From positions 8,224,251-8,288,250 of the forward strand of contig OX463838.1 of the NCBI GenBank assembly GCA_949825065.1: a DNA stretch of 64,000 nt, written 5' to 3'. The notes under the pieces are model-generated. The model was not told the origin of the DNA. It made no database searches and was given only the letters and a program-made list of their open reading frames with translations. A program made the position numbers and the translations under genes. The stretch is from Odontocerum albicorne. Its lineage: Eukaryota > Arthropoda > Insecta > Trichoptera > Odontoceridae. Below are positions 8,601-18,275 of this stretch, piece after piece. Every line of letters begins with the position of its first letter. The first letter of the stretch is position 1.

Positions 8601-10928
8601 ATGGAGGATATGAAGGAGAGATCCGAAAACATGTCTGACAAAGATATGGACTAACTGGTCTATACTCAGAAGAACCAAAATCCATCTAAAGGGTCTTTCA
8701 AATTGAGCAGTTTTTTTTAATTCTTGGATAAAACACAGATGGGGTCGTGAACTTGCCTGGGTCTTGTGACATTTGAGAAGTGTAATGTATAACATTTATA
8801 AAAATGGAGTCGTATACAATACAACAAAGCGTTCAAATTGTTGAATTATTTTATGTATTGTAATATCCGGAAACGGTGATGTTAATTGCCCACCAAGATC
8901 ATGTGATCTGACACCGTTGGACTATTTTCTCTGGGGTTACGTAAAAAGCCAGGTCTATAAGAATGACCTCCAATGAATTACTGAGCTGAAGGACGAAATT
9001 ATTCGCGTTATTAGTGAGTTAGAACCGCAATTATGCCAAAATGTCATCAAAAATTTTGACAAGAGTGGGCATCTGTGGAGCAGCAATAGGTGGACATTTG
9101 GCGGATATTGTTTTTTGTGTTTAAATGTCATACATTATACTTCAATGACTAATAAAAAGTTTTTTTGAAATCAAAGCAAATTGTGTTTTATTCAAGAATT
9201 AAAAAAAATTGACAAAAAAAAAGCTCAATTTGAAAGACCCTTTAGTTATCTAATATAGTCTCATATTCTCCAAAGCACTGTATAAAGTGAAAACGTGGAC
9301 AATAAGAAGGAAAAAACATGATAAGATGGCTTCAAGGTGCAGTGTTAGAGGTGATTTCTCCGAGACCATAACGGCAAAACGTTTCTATCACCAAAAATTG
9401 GAGATAAACGAAAAAAATTTGACATGTATTGAGAAATGATTTATTTCTTTGAAGAATGTGTCAGCCATGACAAAATTATGTAAGTATCGTTCATTTGCTT
9501 CAGAAGTGCACAACTAAAGAGGTTAGTTTGTTGATCTTTTTATTATTGATATTTTTTAACCTGCTGAGTTTATTGCCATGTGGCAATATCTTCCAGCCAA
9601 CCAGACATGTTTTAATAGGCCCTAAGTGAAAAACAGACTGGAATCCCATTTTTTTAATCTGGGTTCCAACGGGGATTGAACCCGCAACCTCCGGAACGGC
9701 GGAAAAACGTCTTACCACCAGACCGAGGAGATCATCATTTTATAAGTGGTAACACATTTTTAATACTGAATCGAATTACACACATACCATCATGTAATTT
9801 CCCTGTCGGGGTAGGCAAAGAGAACAGAATACCAAACTTTCCTATCTTGACACACACCCTTACCCTCCTCCACATCCATACACTTTCTCATACAACCTCT
9901 ACGATTTTTCTGAATTTCTACATTTTCTTCTTTCAAAATATCACACTTCATCAAACCATACTATCCTTGGTCTTCCTCTCACACGCCTTCCATTCACATT
10001 TACACAATATATTTGTATTATTAGTCCTTCTTCTTTCATTCGTTACACATGTCCAAACCATCTCAGTGTGCTCTTCTTCATATTACTCAACACATCAGTC
10101 TTAAGTTCACATTTATCCCTAATCACTTCATTCCGTTTTCTGTCATAAATTATCCCCTCATGTATTGTTTTAGGCGCATGCATTTATTCAGTTCTTTTCA
10201 GTCTCATTCCACGTCCACATTTCCCTCCCATACATCCAAGTTGATACTAAAATACTATTGTGGACTATCATATTAGAAAATTTTGATACTGTCCAATTTG
10301 AGTATATATTTTAGAGCCCTATTGACTTTATATACTAGAGCTACACGCCGTTCAATATCCCTTGTAACTCTTCCATCATCTGAGAAAATACTATCTTAAT
10401 AGAATTCTTCAATTTGTTCTAATCTTTCATTACTCACCAATACATATCGCTTTTACTTTCACACTTTCCTATCATGATTTTGGATCTTGTAACATAAATT
10501 CTCAGATTTTTGTCTTTACATCTCGCATGCAATTTGCTTATCAGACTGCCGAATTAAATGGGTAAAAACATTGTATAGTAAAAATACTTATAAAATAGAT
10601 AAATAAAGAAAAAAATATGCCTGTCTAAGCGTATCTAAACCTTGAGCCCCGACTTCGACCCGATATTTTCTTGAAAGCGCTTTAAGGGCCCGACATGCGT
10701 CTCTTCTATCTTCGAGAAGAGTGGAATTGTTAACTCGATCAATAAGTCTTTCAACCTGAAATTCAAGAGTAATAAATAGTTGTGTCAGCTCAACGGTAAA
10801 AACACCATTATTTAGAAAAATAATGCAGTTTATATTATATTTTCACTCACAGTTTCGGCTCCGGTAGGTTGAGTTCCAGGCTCGGTTGAACCCAACACAC
10901 TTTTTAAGCCGCTTTTAAAGTATTCCAT
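2453..10928 (-). CDS. p115: General vesicular transport factor p115 (Uso1), 3' end missing
   Basis: p115/Uso1 tethers COPI and COPII vesicles to cis-Golgi membranes, acting with Rab1, GM130 and SNAREs. Six exons are seen: 10928-10851, 10755-10621, 8403-7457, 5045-4724, 3738-3345 and 2643-2453. They sum to 2067 nt, or 689 codons, with matching phase at every junction. The first about 640 residues form the armadillo-like globular head; diagnostic stretches are LLEDRRDACRALKALSRK, LVSPMGVSKLMDLLSDSRE and NASNQNFFKEGSYIQR. The last about 45 residues begin the coiled coil (MLQQYKTLIRQQDAKLQEL). The start ATG lies in an ACC-ATGG context and opens with MEYFKSGLKSVLG, the conserved family N-terminus. 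Family members usually run past 800 residues, so the remaining coiled coil and acidic tail must lie left of position 1. Introns carry two related DNA transposons, a hAT, a LINE and a SINE. Identification is by recalled family similarity, not a search. Confidence 0.96.
2700..3344. other. p115 intron 5, no clear feature
   Basis: An ordinary AT-rich intron. A short stretch near 2888-2935 (TTGCTGGGCCTCATAGTTGAGG) resembles one near 31305-31340, suggesting a minor dispersed repeat. CCATGAAAGTCCAGTTA is tandemly repeated near 3233-3270. Confidence 0.5.
3345..3738 (-). CDS. p115: p115 exon 5
   Basis: 394 nt, from the acceptor CTGTGCAG (ending 3739) to the donor GTAAGT (from 3344). It starts in phase 0 with VALLMLLSMWVSQCP and continues through ICSNEHDDNEYLLQGMSAF and LLLDYEFCKAFKVLE, typical of the last armadillo repeats of the p115 head. 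It ends in phase 1. A start at the ATG at 3744 is not needed: that codon lies in the intron acceptor. Confidence 0.94.
3745..4150. other. p115 intron 4, right part; nothing recognised
   Basis: AT-rich DNA with no coding frame or paired repeats. A G-rich patch (GTGGGGGGGAGCCCTAGGGG) lies at about 3891-3910. Confidence 0.5.
4153..4699 (+). mobile_element. Tc1/mariner-superfamily deletion derivative, copy 1
   Basis: A 547-bp element with terminal inverted repeats of about 26 bp (AGGGTCTTTCAAATTGAGCG at the left, its complement at the right), flanked by TA on both sides as expected for this superfamily. It keeps only the 3' end of a transposase: RSCDLTPLDYFL near 4361-4396, then a frame-broken stretch, ELKDEIIRVIGELEPQLC near 4445-4500, and a stop near 4588. 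The DNA-binding and first catalytic parts are gone, so it is non-autonomous. It sits in p115 intron 4, and a sister copy lies in intron 2 of the same gene. Confidence 0.9.
4724..5045 (-). CDS. p115: p115 exon 4
   Basis: 322 nt between the acceptor GTTGCAG (ending 5046) and the donor AAG/GTTTGA (from 4723). The first base completes an Arg codon from exon 3, giving RCAVVYCLECFLYRNE, then TEVSTLTMGQLLCGGLF and a helical armadillo repeat. It ends in phase 0 after LHSK. The donor departs from consensus beyond GT, but the frame match to exon 5 supports it. Confidence 0.94.
5335..6167 (-). mobile_element. hAT transposon, internally deleted, with 8-bp TSD
   Basis: The ends are CAAGGGTCTCCAAACT and its near-complement AGTTTGGAGACCCCTG. 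The 8-bp duplication GAATAGAG is exact on both sides (5327-5334 and 6168-6175), which defines a hAT insertion of 833 bp. On the minus strand a transposase fragment reads KTFSKMKYTKNIYRSKLTD (about 5829-5773) and KLDPQ, matching the C-terminal region of hAT proteins of the GTF2IRD2/SCAND3-like group. Most of the transposase is absent. The left end is unusually GC-rich (GGCCCGCGAGCACC), as in several animal hAT families. It sits in p115 intron 3. Confidence 0.9.
6642..7223. mobile_element. Foldback MITE, long member
   Basis: The left arm (CTATACTTGAGAAAATGTAG) and the complement of the right arm (CTATACTAAAGAAAATGTAG) pair, continuing with interruptions through the CCTGTGAC block. The right interior (AATAACTTGCTATTTATTAG at about 7085-7104, and GTTACAAGGTTGTATTG) is shared with the shorter MITEs at 42.3 and 54.7 kb, so this is an older or longer relative. 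It contains no protein. Poly-T tracts lie at 6717-6770. It lies in p115 intron 3. Confidence 0.7.
7457..8403 (-). CDS. p115: p115 exon 3 (core of armadillo head)
   Basis: The largest exon, 947 nt, from the acceptor ATTTCAG (ending 8404) to the donor AG/GTAAGT (from 7456). It starts in phase 0 with VLELDRADCEIVSYALDTLC and ends with MVNEKQPFSL plus two bases of an Arg codon. It holds the most conserved part of the p115 head: FRVRLPTVRLLCALL, then LVSPMGVSKLMDLLSDSRE, QLTKGNANIQKIVAFENAFD and NASNQNFFKEGSYIQRM. No frameshift or premature stop is present, consistent with a functional gene. Confidence 0.97.
8689..9242 (+). mobile_element. Tc1/mariner-superfamily deletion derivative, copy 2
   Basis: A sister of the element at 4153-4699, with the same termini (AAGGGTCTTTCAAATTGAGC and complement), TA on both sides and the same remnant of transposase C-terminus (RSCDLTPLDYFLWGYVKSQV near 8905-8965). 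Small differences, such as a lost codon near 9062 and a different right-end A tract, show that the copies diverged independently. It is in p115 intron 2, same orientation. Confidence 0.9.
9270..9555. other. p115 intron 2 spacer
   Basis: Mostly featureless. Near 9278-9345 the plus strand reads ALYKVKTWTIRRKKHDK, which may be a scrap of a non-LTR reverse transcriptase thumb, but it is too short to call firmly. Confidence 0.35.
9556..9733 (-). mobile_element. tRNA-derived SINE (nearly full length)
   Basis: The best copy of the SINE family. On the minus strand it begins with a tRNA-like head at 9733-9662 with recognisable internal promoter boxes: an A-box-like TCTGGTGGTAAGACG and a B box GGGTTCAATCC. 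An AACCCAGATT junction and a body (CAGTCTGTTTTTCACTTAGG) follow, then the tail GGCTGGAAGATATTGCCACA. It is transcribed by RNA polymerase III if active and depends on a LINE for mobilisation. The head is not a functional tRNA because the cloverleaf arms are degraded and it is fused to the SINE body. Confidence 0.8.
9770..10560 (-). mobile_element. Non-LTR retrotransposon, RT palm/thumb and 3' tail
   Basis: The most complete copy of the common LINE tail here. On the minus strand it reads FSDDGRVTRDIERRVALV and YKVNRAL (about 10395-10310; reverse transcriptase distal palm/thumb), then STLRWFGH (about 10085-10050), VNVNGRRVRGRPRIVW (about 10010-9960) and, at the 3' end, CQDRKVW (about 9858-9835). 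Several frames are broken. The long hydrophobic plus-strand frame at 9676-10104 is only its complement. It lies in p115 intron 2. Confidence 0.85.
10621..10755 (-). CDS. p115: p115 exon 2 (GC donor)
   Basis: 135 nt, 45 codons, phase 0 to phase 0, reading VERLIDRVNNSTLLEDRR through VEVGAQGLDTLRQ. The acceptor is TTTCAG. The donor is CAG/GCATAT, a GC in place of GT. The only nearby GT (AAG/GTTTAG, 15 bases earlier) would end in phase 1 and shift the frame of exon 3, while the GC site joins RQ directly to VLELDR as in other p115 proteins. GC-AG introns are a minor but genuine class. Confidence 0.9.
10851..10928 (-). CDS. p115: p115 exon 1 (start codon)
   Basis: 26 codons, MEYFKSGLKSVLGSTEPGTQ and then PTGAET, ending at the donor ACT/GTGAGT in phase 0. 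The ATG is preceded by ACC in a good initiation context, and no in-frame upstream ATG is seen. The sequence matches the conserved N-terminus of insect p115, so the start is well supported. Confidence 0.95.
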
Positions 10929-11289
10929 GGTTGGTTCTTGTTATTATAATAAAAATATTGGTTTTAATTTCCTTTTAGGTCTATATTTAGAGATCAAATA
11001 TAGCGAAAACACACAAATATCCACGTCAACTGTCATAATTGAGCGGACGACATATTAAAAAAGTCATAGACAATTGCAAAAAAGCGGAGCAACTAAACTA
11101 TTTTTTTTTTGGTTACGAATCTGACTAAAGTAGCATTTACATAATTATGAAATATTGCTTTAAATCGTTTATATTACTAAGGCTAAAGAGTAAATTTATT
11201 CGAGTGGTTTGAATTCGCTAAGAAATCGTTATTTTATTACGAGTATGACCTCAATTTTATAGTATAAAATATTAACATAGATTCCTCAT
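10929..11289 (-). promoter_or_regulatory. p115 5' flank / likely 5' UTR and promoter
   Basis: The sequence upstream of the p115 ATG is AT-rich, without a clear TATA box. A relatively CpG-bearing stretch (CACGTCAACTGTCATAATTG at about 11021-11040, GCGGACGACAT just after) lies about 95-120 bases upstream of the ATG and may mark the start region. The transcription start cannot be fixed from sequence. Confidence 0.35.
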
Positions 11290-12310
11290 TCATCATTATC
11301 TTAGCGTTTTTCCATCTATTTGTGGTTTGCTCGACGAATCACATATCTCCATCGTGATTTATCCAAAGTCATCTCTGAAGAAGGTTTAGATCATTCATGC
11401 TATTCTATCACTTCTTCTGATGACTTCCTTGCTCTATTTTTAGGGACTTCCATTCCCAGTGTTTTTTTCTCACATATTATAGCTGGTTTATTTTGTATAT
11501 ATCCATATCATCAAAGCGTAGCCTTTCTCAATATCAGCTAGATCGAAGCCACTTTCAAAAAAACCTTTCACTTACTCATTCCTTATTTCATACTCACTAT
11601 CGAAATCCATCCAGCATTTGAATTTCGGGAACATGACATATCTGTCCTTGGAATTTAGTTGTTGCCCAGCACTCAGCTCTATACTAGATTATTGGTTTTA
11701 TGACGCTTTTATATATCTTTTCTTTCAGTTTTATGGGCATTTTTTATCATATGTTATTGCAGTCCATGCTTGCTTTATCTTACTGGTCACATTATACTCA
11801 TTTTCACCCTCACTGTCTATGTTTGACTTCAAATATTTTAAGGCTTAGTTATAGGTATTGATTGGTTGATCATTTTGCATCAAGACAGTCATTCCACGTA
11901 TTTGAAATAAGCATTTCATGTATTCTATTTTGCTGAGACTTATTTTTAGTTCGTAAGCGTCAAGATGAACTCTCCATACTTCCAGCAACTTTTGCAGATT
12001 ATTTATCTTATTCTTTATCAATACTAGATCGTCCGCAAAGAGTATGCACCAAGAGGGTTTAATCTATATATCTCTAGTGTTTGGTATATGATAACAATGA
12101 AAAGGAAATACTGAACTTAAGTGAAGACCCATTCTTATTACGAATTATTATGAATAGCCATTTCTTGTCTTAACCATCATCATTGCTCTACCGTATATCT
12201 CTTCAATCCCCCTAATATTTCTCTCTAGTATAGCACTTTTCCTCAGCGTTCCACTAGATGTGCGTCTTCTAGGTCCACAAACATATGTAGTTTTTTTACT
12301 TCCCCTTAAA
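11290..12310 (-). mobile_element. Non-LTR retrotransposon, RTE-like reverse transcriptase fragment
   Basis: On the minus strand the clearest block is WCILFADDLVLIKNKINN (about 12050-11995), containing the FADD form of the reverse transcriptase catalytic box, followed by LQKLLEVWRVHLDAYELKIS (about 11994-11935) and IEYMKCLFQIRGMTVL. Upstream, near 12275, FVDLEDAH resembles the palm motif carrying the first catalytic Asp. Frames are broken throughout. The arrangement fits RTE-type or related LINEs in which a Trp-rich helix follows FADD. Confidence 0.8.
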
Positions 12311-12329
12311 TTTTTCCATTAAAGTATGT

Positions 12330-12948
12330 ACGTAGTAGGGGTGCAGACAATTCAGACACTCCCATCTCTGTGGAAGTTGACGATACTGGTTTATTGATGA
12401 CGCAGAGTATCTTTATTGAGATCAGGACGCTAAGTACTTTCTTGGAATTAGGAACGAAATTCATAAATTGAAGTCCTTCATTGAATTTTTCAGTGCCATA
12501 ATGGACTTGGTAAATGGAAGGATCATGGCTATCGAGGAAAAGATCAAGAGTGTGGACAATGTTTAATCATATTTGAAGGACGTCGTAGAAAAGGTTAAAT
12601 CTGTCAAGCAGCTGAATAGAATTATTAATCTGGAGTATTCAAGCAGTCCCATGATCAAGGGAGAAAATCTAAAGAATATTTTTATGGCAGTGTTCAAAGC
12701 AGTTGAAGCTGGTGTTGTGATTAAGGATGTTGACCACTTCCACCACATTCAATCTTGGATCACGTGATATGAACAAGAAGTATCATCCTAAAATAATTGT
12801 CCAATTTTTCTGATGCTCATGTCAGGACCAGATACTGGCCTTGGTTCAGGCCCACAAAGGCCTAACCACTGCTGAAATCAGATTGCCTGGATTAGGTCTT
12901 CCCATTTACATCAACGAGCACTTGAACCCTTCCAATACGGTGGCTTTA
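12330..12948 (+). mobile_element. LINE ORF1 fragment (interrupted)
   Basis: The plus strand carries a LINE ORF1-type protein in pieces: a coiled-coil-like segment near 12490-12600 (VNGRIMAIEEKIKSVDNV), NLKNIFMAVFKAVEAG near 12669-12716, DVDHFHHIQSW, then VQAHKGLTTAEIRLPGLGLP and IYINEHLNPSN ending about 12940. These resemble the ORF1p/FP-like C-terminal domain of jockey/CR1-type LINEs that binds RNA. The frame is cut at about 12948 by a minus-strand mariner fragment. Confidence 0.7.
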
Positions 12949-13510
12949 AGCTTTTGTAGATTCCTTTTTATCCTTTCGAAATTGTTCCAAATGTTGCTCA
13001 GAAAGTCGCATTCGAACGTGTTTTTGTTGCATTGTTAGCAAATGCGGCACCCATTGTGCACACAGTTTTTTGAAACCCAAAACTTCAGCCAAAATATGCC
13101 ATGTTGTTCCATGTGAGATGCCTATGGTGTCAGCTATCACATCCACAGTCGATCGATGATCTTCCAAAACCATATCCTGTATTTTCGCTATGATTTCTGG
13201 TGTTGATGCACTTTTTGGACGTCCTGAGCGTGGATCGTCTTCAACGCTTGTACGGCCACGCTTAAACTCCAAAACCCATCGGTGAACGATTGGAAATGAA
13301 GGAGAAGACTCCTTTAATACTTTCACCATCTTTGCATGGATCTCAGTAGCCGATAAACCTCCCAAAACAAAGAATTTAATCACTGCACGATATTCGGATT
13401 TTTCCATTGTTAAAAAATACACTGACACGTCAACTTCAAATGGCTTGTAAACAAAGAATGAATTGACAGATCGAAATGAAATTTTGAGTACGTTCTTATG
13501 AAAGATGAAA
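12946..13510 (-). mobile_element. Mariner N-terminal half, inserted in LINE ORF1
   Basis: The frame at 13428-12946 encodes 160 residues of a mariner transposase. The first HTH region begins MEKSEYRAVIKFFVLGGLS, a linker reads RGRTSVEDDPRSGRPKSAS, and the second HTH ends HILAEVLGFKKLCAQWVPHL. The frame then stops, without any DD34D catalytic domain, and abuts LINE ORF1. The N-terminal frame is undamaged over about 150 codons, so the element is young compared with its neighbours, but it cannot encode an active enzyme. The outer end at about 13430-13510 shows no clear TIR. Confidence 0.82.
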
Positions 13511-13949
13511 TATTAAAATGGCGTAGAAATTTTGGTTTTCTACTGCTCCATAGATGTCACTTTCAAAACTGCAAGATATTTATGTGAAGGGATGAAAATT
13601 TGCCAGCAATTTTATTTTCGAGTGAATCTGATGTGAATAGACTTTCATAACTGATGACTGCTGTATTTGAATTTATTCTCATATAGTTTATTTGATATAC
13701 GTGTATGGTATTGTGCTTATAGCATTATTTTTTCGGGATATTTATTGATATGTTTTTCTTTATGTGGACTGGAATTGCAGTTATATAATTTAACTTTAGT
13801 TAATGAGCAGGGATCATGCAATATAAAATTATATATTTTAAGGTTAATTTTTCCACTGTTTCGCTCTGTCATCGGCATTTAGGTTTACCTCCTATTGTCA
13901 GCATATACTAGTATCTTTATTTATGTCTGTAGTTTTCTAAACACATCTT
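13511..13949. other. Unassigned AT-rich DNA between LINE pieces
   Basis: No protein similarity was recognised. By position it may be the rest of the LINE ORF1/inter-ORF region or the remainder of the mariner insertion. Confidence 0.4.
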
Positions 13950-14335
13950 TCCCGATGGACGTGTCCAAAATTTCAATCTACTATCAGAATGTGCGAGAAC
14001 TCTGGACCAAGAATACAACTTCTTAAAGAATTTGCTCCTCGATGAATATATTTATCACTTGACGGAAACTTGATTACTTCAGAGTATTAATAATGATAAA
14101 ATTTTTGACAATTGATACCTAGTCTTTCGACCAGATAGAAACTATGATACAATTGATAAGCGAATGGGCGGTGGCATGTTAATAGTGGTGAGAATTGACT
14201 ACATAGTGGTAACTTATGATGATTAGTGAGCTGAATTAGAGAACATTTTTGTGAATTATTCTTATCATCTCCATGGTCGAGATCATCTTGAGCAGCCAAC
14301 TACATTTTTTGAGAAGACCATTGTGATTGCCAATG
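13950..14335 (+). mobile_element. LINE endonuclease (APE-type) fragment
   Basis: The plus strand reads ISIYYQNVRELWTKN near 13973-14017, the conserved opening of apurinic-like LINE endonucleases (YYQNVRGLRTK type), followed in shifting frames by YIYHLTET near 14048-14071 (active-site Glu region) and YLVFRPDRNYDTIDKRMGGG near 14117-14176. It is consistent with the same LINE as the ORF1 upstream, now split by the mariner insertion. It carries stops. Confidence 0.72.
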
Positions 14336-14539
14336 AACGCCATATTTTTTTATTGTTGCCAATTTCATCAGCCATGCCACCTGACTCCGTGAGTCTATCA
14401 TAATTAAGTCTATCATACCTGGAAGTTCAGCCTCCCTTCGTGATTATTTCTTGTTTCTTCAATTGTTACTGGTTCAAAACTTTTTTCTGGGTATTCAGTT
14501 AATCAACTATGAAATTGATAATTTACTGTAGTAGTTAAG

Positions 14540-15055
14540 TTTTCTACATTGAATATCTCCATCAGCAAGACTAAATGCATGACTCGAACCAGAGAGCAAG
14601 TTGGATACAGTGTGGCGATCGACGACACACTAATTGAACAAGTAACAAAATTTAAATACTTGGTTGCTAGCATAATGTGCAATAATGACCTCTATGGCGA
14701 AGTACTTGAACAATCGCAAAAGGCCGCAGCTATTTATGTTTAAAGAACACTATCTGGAAAAACAAGCATATGAATATCCAAAGCAAGACGAGGATATACA
14801 AGATCTGTGTCTGCCCCATAATGACGTACAGCATAGAGTCCAGAGCCGACACTGTCAGAACCAAAAATTGAAGATATTGTTGAAGATGTATCCAGAATGA
14901 CGGAACCAAAAGCCGTAAGAATGGCCAGGGACAGTATCCCCCAAGCAAGCAGACTTCCAGGACGACCTCCCAAAAGATGGAAAGACTGCAGGCAGTCGAC
15001 GTCACAAGAGGGAAATGATGATACAGGATCATAACAGGCCTAAGAGAAGAGGAAG
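14540..15055 (+). mobile_element. LINE reverse transcriptase C-terminus
   Basis: The plus strand reads ISISKTKCMTR near 14555-14587, VAIDDTLIEQVTKFKYLVAS near 14609-14668 (reverse transcriptase thumb-proximal FKYLG-type motif) and, after a frameshift, RMARDSIPQASRLPGRPPKR near 14919-14978, then WKD. The last block is the basic tail common to many LINEs. The overlapping minus-strand frames are shadows. Confidence 0.75.
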
Positions 15056-17995
15056 AAGAAAATAATTTTTATCTTGACAAGAAACGTAACATTGTCTGCA
15101 TATTACTGCCTTTTTGTTTCAAGATATAAACTGGTTAAACCTTTCCTTTCCTGTGCTAAAAAAAACCACCCTCTCCAGTGATGTATATTCAATACACATG
15201 TAAAAATGAGCGATTTTAAATCGAAAAAAAAAAAAAAGAATATTCATAGCCAATCGTTAAAATTAATTAAATTTAAAGTCAAAAGTGATAATTGAAATTT
15301 AATTGCTGAAAACATGAAAAAAGCATTGGCTGATTCACAAAACGGGCAAAAAGACCATCTCAGATGAATGCACTAGAGCGACTGAGACGGACTAGCACTG
15401 TGTATGTTATCCTCGGAGGAAGAAACACAACTGCAAACTGAGATTCAATTTATTGCATTCCCATATACCGAAGTAGAGCGAGAGTGAGACGTGAATAGAG
15501 TCGCTTCCTCACCCATAGCGTTTTTTTTAGAATGAATATACCTACGGCACACGTTTGATTGTATTGGTGAATTTATTCCCGATTTTCACAAAATATCTCT
15601 GATGTGGCCGATAAGTGCTAATTATTATTAATATTATTTTTTCATTCAATGTGTAAATGTATTACGGAGAAATACCTAAAATCTGAACCCAGTATTTATT
15701 ACATTTATAGAGATATTAAAGTTTTTAGAAGCAATGTGTACTAGTTACACATCACAGGGAAAGAAGGGTTAAGATGAAATGATTTATTGTATTTACTGGC
15801 ACTAGTGTTTGACTGGATAAAGCACTTGTTAAGCATTCTAATGTTCTGAATTTGATCTGTTCTTGTGATGGGTTTTGGTTTTATAATTGAATTAATGTAC
15901 AATATTATGTTTGATACCTGTGTTGTTTAATTTTGATGCTCGTTCAACACTCCTGAATATTTATCACAAAACAAGAAATAATTTTCAGACATTGAAAGAA
16001 CTTTTTAACTTGTTGCAGATTTGTATTATGAATAAGAGTTAGTCCGTAGTAAAATAATTGAAAACACAGTTTTGATTAAATCAATAGTATTTTAATATCA
16101 TCACATAAAAATGTGAATCTAAAAATATAATTTATTTACATTCGACATCAAACAAATAAAAATTGCATTTCATTATAATTTTAAAATACGCCAAAAAAGT
16201 ATAATAATATCAATATGGCCATTCAGTAATTTTGTGGCACAATTTTTTTTCTAATTTTCCAACCTGGTCCATAGTGTAACAAGTCATCAATGACTGTCTT
16301 TAATGGTTTTACATACATCAGCTCTAAAATAGATACATACATAATTTTAATATATAAAAAATATGTACAAGAACAAAGTAAGTGAAAAGATGTTAAGTTT
16401 ATTTTAAATTTTGTTCTTAATTGTATGCTGCATTCAAATGAAATGAAAATACGTGTTGTGAGTAAACTCTAACAAAAATATATTTATATGGAAGTGTTGC
16501 CTAGTTATAAAAATTGAGAATAGACAGAAAAAGTTGTGGGAGAAATAGACAAAAAAGAGTTTATTACATTTAAACTTACACCACTCATACTTTCATTATT
16601 TTTTAAATGAAATAACTTCCTGTATGTGGTTTTTAGAAAATGGCACAATTTCAATAACGCTATGAAAAACTAAAATAATGAAGTCAACATTGTAAGAAAA
16701 ATAAAATCGTACATACAAATAATTCGACAAGAATAAATCATTTTTGAATTTTCTAACATATTCTTCAGTATCGAATATTGAAAAAAGTTACTGGCAAATT
16801 GCAAATTGTATTTTTTAATCACACATTCTACATTTAGATTATAATAATAACAAATGCAGCACAGCAATACCTTGCATAGTATGGTTATGAACAGTGCATT
16901 TTTACTATAATACGGTCTTTAGATTTAAAAAAATATCTTTCTATTGTGCTGTTATTGTATAACAGTATGTATCATCTTTTAACACATGTACATGCACTAG
17001 CATGGATCAGTATCACTCTAGACCCCATTATAGAAGAGTATTCCATGTTATCAACTATGCATACTGAGAAAAAGAAAAAAATAACTTACAATATGTTGTT
17101 TAAATATTTTTCCAGATATAAATTATTTTTGACTTTTTTCTTTACTGTATAGACATTGTTTATTTACTGATAAAAATCTCGTGTGCTAAATATTTTTAGT
17201 ATATTATCTTTTTTAATTTCTTCATGCGCAAACATGTGCAAGAGTTCTATGTGCATTCATTTGAGTAAATAAACAAAAAAAATTGTGAACCGACACATGC
17301 TTATGATTGGAACGTATAACATTAAAACACAATAAAAATACTCGATCAAAGCATTTTTGCATACGCATGAACCACCGTATTATGTATTGCAAGGTATTTC
17401 TGTATTTTATTACATGTAATATGAACTACATATTGGAATTAATCTTTGTATTGCAGATTGTTTTATACTTTTTAAATCTAACAATATTTTAACAGTTGGC
17501 CTATGACTAACTCAACACAGGTTATTTTATTTGAAGAAATATTTTTTTGATGAATAAAAAATAAACAGTTTTTTTCTTCTTCAAATAAATGTATTAAGAA
17601 TGAAATCAACAAAACAAAATAATACATGGATGAAGAATTTCAGGATAATTTGCCTTATTAAGCAAAAAATATTGATTGGATGAACCATATTTCACTTGGT
17701 GCAATTTGTTATTCAACAAACAATTGCAACTATCACAGATTTTTTTTAATGTGATACTGAATTGCTATATAACACACATGTTGTTTAATAAAACAATGAA
17801 CAGACCAAAAATGTATCACATGTATTATTGTTTAAATTTAAAATACAAACATCTCCAATTATCGAACAATCTATTGTTTTTAAATAATACAACTCACATT
17901 TTTTTAAGATGGCAAATGTATAATTTTATTTTAAACAAAAAATTTATTTCATGTCAATCTATAATGTGTACATGTCAAATATGTAACTAATTTAC
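15056..17995. other. AT-rich gene-free stretch, downstream of thickveins
   Basis: Nearly 3 kb without recognisable protein, paired repeats or tandem arrays. It lies downstream of the minus-strand thickveins stop codon. Part of it, especially near 19.2 kb, could be a long 3' UTR, but no decisive polyadenylation site can be chosen. A mixed-composition patch at 15390-15530 is not recognised. Confidence 0.5.
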
Positions 17996-17997
17996 AC

Positions 17998-18275
17998 ATA
18001 CATACATATATACCATCAGGCCGTTTCCCTTTTGAGGTAGGCAGAGGAGAGAGTGCTATAGACTTTCCTATCTCAACACACATATTTCGTTTCTTCCACT
18101 TTGTACACGTTCTCATACAACTCCTACAATTCCTCTTACATTTCTTCCTCTGCTCTGTCATATATTGTAACCTCATCTATTCTTCTCATATTATTCTATC
18201 ACCCTATGTATTCTTCTCAGTGCACGCATTATTTCTACCGCATTTATTCAACTTCTTTCAGTCTGTCATTAATTT
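17998..18275 (-). mobile_element. LINE 3' tail fragment
   Basis: An antisense copy of the common LINE tail. The CATCAGGCCGTTTCCC...GAGGTAGGCAGAGG stretch at 18014-18048 aligns with the 3' ends at 9.79, 31.5 and 52.0 kb. The middle is condensed compared with the 9.8 kb copy. Coding signal is weak. Confidence 0.65.

Noticed and set aside
9660..9735. tRNA gene
   Set aside because: Has A- and B-box-like sequence, but acceptor and anticodon stems do not pair and it is fused to the SINE body. The same holds for the other SINE heads.
9676..10104. 142-codon plus-strand frame rich in hydrophobic residues and His/Ser
   Set aside because: It is the complement of the LINE tail, whose minus-strand reading gives recognisable RT and LRWFGH motifs.
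10630..10650. GT donor AAG/GTTTAG for p115 exon 2
   Set aside because: Would end in phase 1 and put exon 3 out of frame; the GC donor keeps conserved sequence.
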